Positions 1 through 5,287 of a DNA stretch of 5,287 bases are shown here, one piece after another; position 1 is the first letter of the stretch, and the number at the start of each line of letters is the position of its first letter. The notes beneath the pieces were generated by a model. The model was not told the DNA's origin, did no database searches, and saw nothing but the letters and a program-made list of their open reading frames with translations. Position numbers and translations under genes: made by a program. The stretch is from the NCBI GenBank assembly GCA_003132825.1, contig PKYX01000448.1, forward strand, positions 4,021 through 9,307, read 5' to 3'. Source of the DNA: Acidobacteriaceae bacterium. Lineage in GTDB: Bacteria > Acidobacteriota > Terriglobia > Terriglobales > Acidobacteriaceae.

Positions 1-1605
1 TCCGCCTGCAAATGAGCCGGAGGCTCCGCTGGTTGGGGCCGAAAATGTCACCGTCACCCCGCTCACCGGGTTCCCGTTGGAATCCTCGACGCTGACCACC
101 AAGGGACTGGCGAAGGCAGTGCTGACGGTCGTGCTCTGTGGCGTTCCGCCACTGGCCGTAACCGAAGATGGGTTGGCTGCGCTCTTGGTTACCGTGAAGC
201 TGTAAGTGGCGGCGCTCGAAGGCGCCACAAAGGTCCGCGGATTGGCCGTCGACCCGTCGCTCCAGCTGGTGAAAACGTACCCCGTGAGCGGAGAGATGGT
301 GACGGTACAGTTCGCCTCAGGTGTCCAGGAAAGCGTCATCGGAGTGAGGTAAGAGCCGGCGGCGCAGTTGGTGCCTGCCACGGTGAAATTGGCCGGCACA
401 CTAGAGGTAATGGTGACCTGCGGCGGAGGTGTTCCATTGTAGAAGCGCTCGGCGGAAGCTAGGGTTGTCGTGCCTCCGCCGCTCACCAGTCCGCCAGCCG
501 CGAGCACGGAGCCATCGCTCAGCGTGGTGAGCGTATGGGAATAGCGTGCTTGGCTCATGCCGGCCGTGAGCGACCAGGTTTCCGTGTTGATATTAAAGAT
601 TTCCGCCGTGGCGCTGGTGGTGTTGGCCGAATTGCAGCAGGAATATCCCCCCGAGACCAGCGCCTCGGTGCTGCCTTGCAGGACCGCGGCCGCCTGCTCA
701 TAGACCCCCGTGTTCATGGCCGGCATTTCCTGCCACGACTGGGAGCTTGGGCTGTAGAGCTCGGCGGAGGCGAGCCCGCTGCAACAGCCTCCGCCACTGC
801 CTCCGGCCACCAGTACTTGATCATCGAGCAATAGACTTGCGCTATCGAAATATCTGGCCGCGATCAAACCGCCGACGGCTGTCCAGGTCCCGCTCGCGGC
901 ATTATAAATTTCAGCCGCATCGACCGTCTCCGGCCCCGGCGGCAGCTGCAGGGAAGTACCGCCCGCCACCAGCACGTTTCCGCTGCTGAGCACGTTCGCG
1001 GTGTGATAGGCGTGCATATTGACCATACTGCCGGTCAGCGTCCATTGGCCGGTTGCGGGATTCCACAACTCAGCGGAGGTGAGGGCCTCGCTGACCGGCT
1101 CGGAATAGCCCGGAACGTCGCCCGCAATGCAACAGCCTCCGGCGACCAGCACCATTCCGTTCTGCAGCAGAGATGCGGTCTGGCCCTGGCGGATCGCGTT
1201 CAAACTGCCAGTCGCCGACCATGTCCCTGCAGTCGGATCATAAATTTCCGCGGTCGCTCCCGCCCCGCCCCCTACGACCAGAACCCGGCCGTCGCTGAGA
1301 AGAGTTGCGGTGTGGCCGGTGCGGGCATTGGCCATACTTGCGGCCACAGCCCAGCTGTTGGTGGTCGGGTTATAGATCTCGGCAGAGGCGGCGACTACAG
1401 CGCCGTTGGCTCCGCCAGCCACCAGTACCATGCCATTCTGAAGCAGCGTGGCCGTGTGACCCGAGCGGGCGGCTGTCATGTTTCCCGCCGAAGTCCAGGC
1501 GGCGGTCTGAGCGTTGCCCAGGGATGACAGCAGAACTACGAATAGGGCGGACATTAGCGCGAGCTTCGGCCGAGAGTGCGAGGTTAGAGTAGAGCTGGTG
1601 CGCAT
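1..1605 (-). CDS. Secreted Kelch-repeat beta-propeller protein with InlB-like and Ig-like modules (3' end outside window)
   Basis: The reading frame is open from an ATG at 1605 to the left edge (535 codons, no stop), so this is the N-terminal part of a longer protein. The start is supported by GGAGG at 1613-1617, 7 nt upstream. Residues 1-32 form a signal peptide: a 15-residue basic/polar stretch, the hydrophobic core ALMSALFVVLLSSLG, and a likely cut after GNA (32/33). Residues 37-391 hold seven Kelch blades, each starting with W, passing through a hydrophobic VLVAGG strand and ending in a (S/T)AE(I/L)Y-type strand, so a complete seven-bladed propeller is predicted. Residues 396-475 resemble a divergent InlB B-repeat (GYVFTSWSDGSTANPRTF). 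Residues 476-535 begin a Big_1-like Ig domain (PLVVSVEDSNGNPVSGVTVTF). Such proteins are usually secreted or surface-bound, and ligand binding or adhesion is an inference. I could not identify galactose-oxidase copper ligands, so no enzymatic function is assigned. Confidence 0.9.
   Translation of the reverse strand, partial: MRTSSTLTSHSRPKLALMSALFVVLLSSLGNAQTAAWTSAGNMTAARSGHTATLLQNGMVLVAGGANGAVVAASAEIYNPTTNSWAVAASMANARTGHTATLLSDGRVLVVGGGAGATAEIYDPTAGTWSATGSLNAIRQGQTASLLQNGMVLVAGGCCIAGDVPGYSEPVSEALTSAELWNPATGQWTLTGSMVNMHAYHTANVLSSGNVLVAGGTSLQLPPGPETVDAAEIYNAASGTWTAVGGLIAARYFDSASLLLDDQVLVAGGSGGGCCSGLASAELYSPSSQSWQEMPAMNTGVYEQAAAVLQGSTEALVSGGYSCCNSANTTSATAEIFNINTETWSLTAGMSQARYSHTLTTLSDGSVLAAGGLVSGGGTTTLASAERFYNGTPPPQVTITSSVPANFTVAGTNCAAGSYLTPMTLSWTPEANCTVTISPLTGYVFTSWSDGSTANPRTFVAPSSAATYSFTVTKSAANPSSVTASGGTPQSTTVSTAFASPLVVSVEDSNGNPVSGVTVTFSAPTSGASGSFAGG
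433..1497 (-). repeat. Seven Kelch blade repeats (protein-level)
   Basis: Seven repeats of 44-59 residues start at W37, W85, W129, W188, W241, W291 and W344 of the minus-strand protein. Each has the order W-x-x-x-(G/A)-x-(M/L), then usually R or H and H/Q-T, a strand ending in GG, and a strand of the form AE(I/L)(Y/W)(N/D)P. Blades 1 and 3 share the exact string LLQNGMVLVAGG, while blade 2 between them reads LLSDGRVLVVGG. Blade 6 is the most diverged (EALVSGG, and AEIFNI without the proline). Blades 3, 5 and 6 carry adjacent cysteine pairs just after the GG. Confidence 0.85.
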
Positions 1606-1612
1606 TGGCGAT

Positions 1613-1617
1613 CCTCC
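1613..1617 (-). promoter_or_regulatory. Shine-Dalgarno site of the Kelch gene
   Basis: On the minus strand the sequence reads CTCGGAGGATCGCCAATG. GGAGG lies 7 nt before the ATG at 1605, an optimal spacing. This fixes the start and agrees with the signal peptide that follows. Confidence 0.8.
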
Positions 1618-2026
1618 GAGATGGGGCGGTGGAGCTTCAGCCGTCTCCTGTTGACGACGATTCTTTATCGAAAAGGCTGCAGAATGGAGGTGGGCGTCCG
1701 CAAACGATGCCCGCGAGAATCTCCATGGTCCAGGGGAGGACTGCGACATGAACTCTACGAGAGCGATGGTTATGCCACAAGAGGGCGATGGTCGTGCCCG
1801 GGCAGGGGACTGGGAGGCGTGGCCGAAGGCCGCAAGCGGTCGCCGATGGTTCCGGTATGAGATAGGAAGTTTGGCCCTGGAAGAACAGGCCTGTGCCCGA
1901 AAGCGGAGCCGACGGGGATGCGGCACTGCCCCGGTACCCCGGCTGCGCTCTTCGGCAGCGGTTCTTGCTTTCGCACCGAAGGACCGCGCGACCACTCGAC
2001 CACTATTAGCCAGCCACCACGGACGA

Positions 2027-2048
2027 GGCATTCGACTGTAGTCGAGCC
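2027..2048. repeat. Short inverted repeat upstream of the rightward promoter
   Basis: TCGAC (2032-2036), loop TGTA, GTCGA (2041-2045) form a perfect 5-bp stem. The outer bases GGC (2027-2029) and GCC (2046-2048) can add three pairs past a 2-nt bulge. It ends 17 bp before the -35 hexamer at 2066. Further copies of TCGAC occur at about 1996 and 2110, so a repressor or activator half-site is conceivable. No thymidine run follows, which argues against a terminator. Chance occurrence is quite possible. Confidence 0.3.
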
Positions 2049-2065
2049 GAGCGACCGGGCACGCG

Positions 2066-2094
2066 TTGACATCATGATCTTGCGCGCTTACAAG
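2066..2094 (+). promoter_or_regulatory. Sigma70-type promoter candidate for the membrane-protein gene
   Basis: The sequence shows a perfect TTGACA (-35, 2066-2071), a spacer of exactly 17 bp (2072-2088) and TACAAG (-10, 2089-2094, four of six consensus bases). Transcription would start near 2101, giving a leader of about 60 nt before the start codon at 2164. It is the best promoter match I found in the divergent region and is correctly placed for the downstream gene. Confidence 0.5.
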
Positions 2095-2163
2095 TAAGTA
2101 CTCGCGGAGTCGACCAACGCGCACCCGGCGGCAACCGACACGACTCTGATCTGGGATCGACGC

Positions 2164-3765
2164 TTGCACCCCAATCCATCCCGAAGGGTTCGGCCATCCC
2201 TGGCGGCTGGCGGGCTGCGTTTCTTGCTTCCCTCCGTGACCGATCTCATCTTCCTAGCGCTACTGGTTTCGCTCAGCTGCGGGGTGCTGGCGCCGCGTCT
2301 GCTGGGGGATGGCGGCATCGGCTGGCACATCCGCAACGGGGAGCAGATGCTGCGCACGCGCGCCATCACCCGCAACGATCCGTTTTCCTCCACCATGCAG
2401 GGGCAACCCTGGTATGCCTGGGAATGGCTGTACGACGTGCTGATCGCTCGCATCCATCAGGGAATGGGCTTGAACGGCGTCGTGTTCTTCACCGCCCTGG
2501 TGATTGCCGGAACCTTTGCCTTGGCCCTTCGCCTGACCTTGGCTCGGGGGGGCAATCTGCCCCTCACCGTGATTCTGCTGACGCTCGCCGTGGGAGCTTC
2601 GGCCATCCATCTATTCGCGCGGCCGCACGTTCTGAGCTGGCTGCTGGTCGTCGTCTGGTTCGAGCGGCTCGATTCCTGGGATCGAACGGCCGATCGCGCC
2701 CACGATCGCGCCTTGTTTTGGCTGCCGCTCGTGATGTTGGTCTGGGTCAACCTGCATGGCGGATTTCTGACTGGCTTCATGCTGCTCGGGCTGTACGGGG
2801 CCGGGAGCGTGCTGCGCTGGCTGACCGCGCCCGAGCCCGGCGAGCGTCGGTTCGCGGGCCGGCGGGCAAGGCTTCTGGGGGTGATCACCCTGCTATCGCT
2901 GGCCGCCACCCTGGTCAATCCCTACGGGTACAAGTTGCACGTGCACGTTTTCGAGTACCTTTCGAACCGCTTTCTCATGAACCACATCGAGGAATTCCTC
3001 TCGCCGAACTTTCACGGCCTGGCGGAACAGTGTTTCGCGCTGCTGCTCGTGATTACCATGATCGGCTTGGCGGCGGAGCGGGAGAAACCGCGCCCCTCGC
3101 TCCTGCTGGTCATCCTTTTTGCCGCGGGCAGCGGCTTGTATGCTTCGCGCAATCTCCCCATTTCCGCCATCCTCTTGATGCTCGCGGTGACCCCAATTTT
3201 GTCGCGGGCGGGCGCCGGGGCCGAGGCCCATCGGGAACTGGCATCCGGGTTGCGCCGTTGGTTTTCGCGCTTCGAATCGTTCGCTTCGCGAATGACCAGG
3301 ATGGAGCTGTCCCTGCGCGGGCACGGGTGGCCGGTGCTGGTGGTGGTCTTGGGGCTAGGGATGTGCGCGCACGGCGGACGGCTCGGATCGTGGCAGATTC
3401 TGGATGCGCATTTCTCCGCCCAGCGGTTTCCCGTGCTGGCGACCGACGAGATCGAGCGGCGCGGCATTCAGGCGCCCATTTTTTGCCCCGACTTCTGGGG
3501 AGGATATCTGATCTACCGCCTCTATCCCGAAACCCGGGTGGTGCTCGATGACCGCCACGACTTGTATGGCGAGTCATTCTTCAAGGATTACTTGAAAGTC
3601 ATCCGGGCCGAGCCGGGTTGGGAAAGCGTGCTCGAGCAGGAGCGTGTGGTCTGGGTGCTGGTGCCGGCGGAATCGACCTTGGCCAACCTGCTCAGCGAGC
3701 GGCCGGAATGGGCGGCCGTCTATCGGGACACGGTGGCGGTGCTTTACCGCAGGAGGAGCGACTGA
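2164..3765 (+). CDS. Polytopic membrane protein, GT-C glycosyltransferase-like, function unassigned
   Basis: This is a 533-residue protein with about 9-10 predicted membrane segments (roughly 25-46, 104-126, 132-168, 184-219, 236-252, 288-304, 311-347, 389-404). The first long loop holds conserved-looking acidic and aromatic positions: GDGGIGWHIRNGE (48-60), NDPFSST (71-77) and PWYAWEWL (82-89). Loop acidic residues after the first membrane segment are typical of GT-C enzymes, which transfer sugars from lipid-linked donors outside the inner membrane. Residues 410-533 form a soluble, probably periplasmic domain with WGGYLIYRLYPE (445-456) and VVLDDRHDLYG (459-469), a signature I know from unannotated acidobacterial and related membrane proteins. 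The start is uncertain. TTG at 2164 has only a weak GGGA 7 nt upstream, but keeps an arginine-rich N-terminus before the first membrane segment. TTG 2224 and GTG 2236 are alternatives, and an in-frame TAA at 2095 limits extension. The gene is alone on its strand. The GT-C assignment is inference; the membrane topology is clear. Confidence 0.85.
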   Translation: MHPNPSRRVRPSLAAGGLRFLLPSVTDLIFLALLVSLSCGVLAPRLLGDGGIGWHIRNGEQMLRTRAITRNDPFSSTMQGQPWYAWEWLYDVLIARIHQGMGLNGVVFFTALVIAGTFALALRLTLARGGNLPLTVILLTLAVGASAIHLFARPHVLSWLLVVVWFERLDSWDRTADRAHDRALFWLPLVMLVWVNLHGGFLTGFMLLGLYGAGSVLRWLTAPEPGERRFAGRRARLLGVITLLSLAATLVNPYGYKLHVHVFEYLSNRFLMNHIEEFLSPNFHGLAEQCFALLLVITMIGLAAEREKPRPSLLLVILFAAGSGLYASRNLPISAILLMLAVTPILSRAGAGAEAHRELASGLRRWFSRFESFASRMTRMELSLRGHGWPVLVVVLGLGMCAHGGRLGSWQILDAHFSAQRFPVLATDEIERRGIQAPIFCPDFWGGYLIYRLYPETRVVLDDRHDLYGESFFKDYLKVIRAEPGWESVLEQERVVWVLVPAESTLANLLSERPEWAAVYRDTVAVLYRRRSD

Positions 3766-3862
3766 TTGGACTGGGTACGCATTTTCCCGGAATTTTGCCG
3801 GAAGCCGGGTAGACCGACAGCTGGCTGGTTCGCGTATCGGTCTTTCTAGGAGCCGTCGCCCG
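3766..3862. other. Convergent intergenic spacer with short direct repeats
   Basis: This 97-bp gap lies between the stop of the membrane-protein gene and the stop of the TonB-like gene. It holds a tandem 11-bp repeat differing at one base (ATTTTCCCGGA 3781-3791, ATTTTGCCGGA 3792-3802). GTATCGGTC occurs at 3834-3842 and again at 3866-3874, the second copy lying inside the last codons of the minus-strand gene. Confidence 0.5.
3811..3846 (+). terminator. Weak terminator-like hairpin after the membrane-protein gene
   Basis: AGACCGA (3811-3817) pairs perfectly with TCGGTCT (3837-3843) across a 19-nt loop, followed by only two further thymidines. It sits 46 nt after the stop codon, where a terminator is expected. 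The long loop and the poor T-run make intrinsic termination doubtful, and no T-run is present in the minus-strand direction. Confidence 0.3.
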
Positions 3863-5287
3863 CTAGTATCGGTCGCTGGTGTCGATGTCGAAGCCGAGAA
3901 TCGCATCGACTTCAACCGGCTGGTTTCCTCGCGTGGCCGGACGGAATTTCCAGTTGGGCAGCGCCGCCAGTACTTTTGCGGCCATGGCCGGCCCGGTAGA
4001 CTCGATCACCTGGGCATTGCGCACCAATCCTTCACGGTCGAGCACGCAGGCGATGACCAACCGCGAGCGGCGCACTCCCGCAGGCAGATCGGCGCGCACC
4101 GGTTGGGGCGCAGCCAGGTCGCGCTGGTTCGGATGTTCGGCGGAGGTGGGATCGGCGAACTCGAACACGGCGGTTCCGAGCACGGTGTTGATGTAGATGG
4201 TATAGACCTTGTCGCCTTGGAGCCGACCGTAATAGTTAAAGGCGCCTCCGGAGCGGGGCGTGGCCTCGATGGTGAGCGCGGGATGATCGTCCGATCCGAC
4301 CGAGGAGCGGCCGGCCGGGGTGGGCTGCGTTCCGTCGCTGCCAAAGCCGGGCAGGTTGACAATGCCGCTGTTGCCGCCGCGCACCGAAACTCCGGGCACG
4401 GCCGGCGGTCCATTGGCACCGCTGCCCGTACCACCCGGGCCCGCCCCGGGCGAGATTCCGCCGCGAGCCGTCGGGTCTGCGCCCGGCCCGCTGCTGTCCT
4501 TTCCGCCTCCCGGGCCCGACCCGGAAAATCCGCTGCCTGAACCTTTGCCCCGGCCAATTGAGGTGCCGCCGCCGGCGCCTCCCAGGCCGGGATTCGCGCC
4601 TCCCGAGGGAGACATGGCGAGCGATCCGGATCCGCCAGTTCCAGGCACTCCCACCTTCGATCCCGGCTGGTTCGAAACCACGATACCCGCCGCTTTCCCG
4701 TTTCCCCCGGAGTTGGCAGGAGCGGAGACTTCACCCACATCGCCCGCTCCGCCCAGTCCCATGCCACGGCTGCCCCGTCCTCGGCCGCTGAGCGAGGAGC
4801 CGCCCGAGACCGTGGGGGGCGGCGGCACGACCCCTGCACCGCCGCCCAGTCCGCTCACGGACGGGTGGGAAAGCGAGCCGGAACCGAGCTGCACCGGTGG
4901 TGGTACGACCGCCGAATTGCCGAGACCCGAGGGGTTCCGATGTTCTTGCGAAGCTGCCCCGCCAATCTGGACCGGCGGGGGCACGACTGCCGCGTTCGAG
5001 AAACCCGATACCTTGCGGTGTTCTTGCGATGTGCTACTGCCAATCTGAACCGGCGGGGGCACAACTTGCTTGCGCAGTTCCCCGGGGCCGAAACCCGGTC
5101 CGGCGTTCGATAGTTCGCGCGTGACCTCGGTGGGCGCAGGAGCCACTACGCTCGGCGCCGGCAGGCTGAGCCGCGGATTCTGGTTCGTGATCTGTTCCGG
5201 GGCGGAGACCGGAGGCGGAACCACCTCGATCGGGTGCGAACCGGGAAGGCGTAGGGAAGCGATATTTTCGGCGGTCGGAGCCGGTGG
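3863..5287 (-). CDS. TonB-family protein with proline/glycine-rich spacer (5' end outside window)
   Basis: The frame is open from the right edge to a TAG at 3863-3865, giving 474 residues (numbered here from the codon at 5287). A GTG at 5224 falls inside a VVPPP repeat with no Shine-Dalgarno, so it is an internal valine and the true start is outside. Residues 1-158 are proline-rich with VVPPP-type repeats at 22, 75, 101, 127 and 153. Residues about 160-325 are glycine/proline/serine-rich and presumably disordered. Residues 351-379 form a short strand-rich block (YYGRLQGDKVYTIYINTV). Residues 405-468 match the TonB C-terminal domain: LVIACVLDREGLVRNAQVIES, then NWKFRPATRGNQPVEV and a final LGFDI strand. 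TonB-type proteins span the periplasm from an inner-membrane anchor and transmit energy from ExbBD to outer-membrane receptors. Many TonB_C proteins are orphans, however, and no exbB, exbD or receptor gene is visible here. An N-terminal anchor is expected beyond the edge. Confidence 0.9.
   Translation of the reverse strand, partial: PPAPTAENIASLRLPGSHPIEVVPPPVSAPEQITNQNPRLSLPAPSVVAPAPTEVTRELSNAGPGFGPGELRKQVVPPPVQIGSSTSQEHRKVSGFSNAAVVPPPVQIGGAASQEHRNPSGLGNSAVVPPPVQLGSGSLSHPSVSGLGGGAGVVPPPPTVSGGSSLSGRGRGSRGMGLGGAGDVGEVSAPANSGGNGKAAGIVVSNQPGSKVGVPGTGGSGSLAMSPSGGANPGLGGAGGGTSIGRGKGSGSGFSGSGPGGGKDSSGPGADPTARGGISPGAGPGGTGSGANGPPAVPGVSVRGGNSGIVNLPGFGSDGTQPTPAGRSSVGSDDHPALTIEATPRSGGAFNYYGRLQGDKVYTIYINTVLGTAVFEFADPTSAEHPNQRDLAAPQPVRADLPAGVRRSRLVIACVLDREGLVRNAQVIESTGPAMAAKVLAALPNWKFRPATRGNQPVEVDAILGFDIDTSDRY
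4249..4813 (-). other. Glycine-rich low-complexity segment of the TonB-like protein
   Basis: This is the coding stretch between the VVPPP array and the C-terminal folded part. The translation is dominated by glycine, serine, proline and alanine in motifs such as GGSGSLAMSPSGG and GSGSGFSGSGPGGG, with very few hydrophobic or aromatic residues and no cysteine. It is expected to be an extended, flexible spacer. The opposite strand therefore has long proline-rich open frames that should not be read as genes. Boundaries are approximate. Confidence 0.6.
4814..5065 (-). repeat. Tandem 78-bp (26-residue) repeats encoding VVPPP units
   Basis: Three full units run 5065-4988, 4987-4910 and 4909-4832, followed by a fourth start at 4831-4814 (VVPPPP). 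The period is exactly 26 codons each time. Units 1 and 2 share 18 of 26 residues (VVPPPVQIG, SQEHR, SG, N) and much of their DNA. Unit 3 keeps VVPPPVQ and SGLG but differs elsewhere. Looser VVPPP and VVAPAP motifs at about 5224 and 5149 show that the array extends toward the N-terminus with spacings of 25 and 28 residues. Confidence 0.85.

Larger units (their letters stand above)
1606..2163. other. Divergent intergenic region, 558 bp
   Basis: This stretch separates the starts of two divergent genes. It contains the Shine-Dalgarno site of the Kelch gene, a rightward promoter candidate at 2066-2094, an inverted repeat at 2027-2048, and two isolated 10-bp perfect palindromes, TGCCCGGGCA (1795-1804) and ACAGGCCTGT (1885-1894). 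A leftward promoter for the Kelch gene should lie here but no clear one is visible. The best candidate is TTGTGG (complement of 1775-1780), 17 bp, TAGAGT (complement of 1752-1757), which matches the consensus only partly. Short ORFs exist on both strands. Only 1748-2041 on the plus strand has a strong Shine-Dalgarno, and its codon use is not gene-like. No tRNA or riboswitch pattern was seen. Confidence 0.6.

Noticed and set aside
1003..1527. A 174-codon plus-strand frame
   Set aside because: It is the antisense shadow of the Kelch repeats. The minus strand gives a continuous signal peptide and propeller.
1752..1780. Leftward promoter TTGTGG-17-TAGAGT for the Kelch gene
   Set aside because: It matches only three of six and four of six consensus bases and lies about 140 bp from the start codon, too weak to annotate.
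1795..1894. Two 10-bp perfect palindromes (TGCCCGGGCA, ACAGGCCTGT)
   Set aside because: They are isolated, unrelated in sequence, and expected at this frequency in GC-rich DNA.
2074..2097. A tiny leader ORF (MILRAYK) in frame with the membrane-protein gene
   Set aside because: Its ATG lies between the -35 and -10 elements, so it would not be in the transcript from that promoter, and there is no Shine-Dalgarno.
2424..3551. A 375-codon plus-strand frame inside the membrane-protein gene, and several minus-strand frames over the same stretch
   Set aside because: Their products are rich in arginine, alanine and glycine without domains, as expected for off-frame reading of GC-rich coding DNA. The 2164-3765 frame has clear membrane segments and motifs.
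4320..5048. A 242-codon proline-rich open frame on the plus strand
   Set aside because: It lies antisense to the glycine/proline-rich TonB-like gene, and its composition follows from the complement of that low-complexity DNA. No Shine-Dalgarno or recognisable domain was seen.
5222..5224. GTG as the start codon of the TonB-like protein
   Set aside because: The frame continues upstream to the right edge with the same proline-rich character, the GTG is part of a VVPPP repeat, and no Shine-Dalgarno or signal anchor follows.

Overview
The window is GC-rich (clearly above 60% G+C by eye) and fully bacterial in style. It holds three protein-coding genes, two of them cut by the window edges, and no RNA gene, CRISPR array, IS element or phage gene that I can see. 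The gene types are a secreted Kelch-propeller protein with Ig-like and InlB-like modules, a large polytopic GT-C-like membrane protein, and a very proline- and glycine-rich TonB-family protein. This combination resembles soil Acidobacteriota (Koribacter/Terriglobia-like genomes). That assignment is an inference from gene style, not from a marker gene.

Layout. Positions 1-1605 (minus) encode the N-terminal 535 residues of an exported protein: a signal peptide, seven Kelch blades, one InlB-type repeat module and the start of a bacterial Ig-like (Big_1-like) domain; its 3' end lies beyond the left edge. Positions 1606-2163 form a 558-bp divergent intergenic region. It contains a good sigma70-type promoter candidate facing right (TTGACA, 17 bp, TACAAG), a short inverted repeat just upstream of it, and one doubtful small ORF with a strong Shine-Dalgarno sequence. 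Positions 2164-3765 (plus) encode a 533-residue multi-pass membrane protein with the look of a GT-C glycosyltransferase and a soluble C-terminal domain. Positions 3766-3862 form a short convergent spacer with a weak terminator-like hairpin and small direct repeats. Positions 3863-5287 (minus) encode the C-terminal 474 residues of a TonB-family protein whose start lies beyond the right edge.

The genes do not form one operon: the first two diverge and the last two converge. All three products are expected in or outside the cell envelope (secreted or surface propeller, inner-membrane enzyme-like protein, periplasm-spanning TonB-like protein), but nothing in the sequence ties them to one pathway. 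The best leads are the vicinal cysteine pairs confined to blades 3, 5 and 6 of the propeller, the 26-residue tandem VVPPP repeat of the TonB-like protein, and the orphan GT-C-like protein. I did not find convincing evidence of a previously undescribed multi-gene system here.
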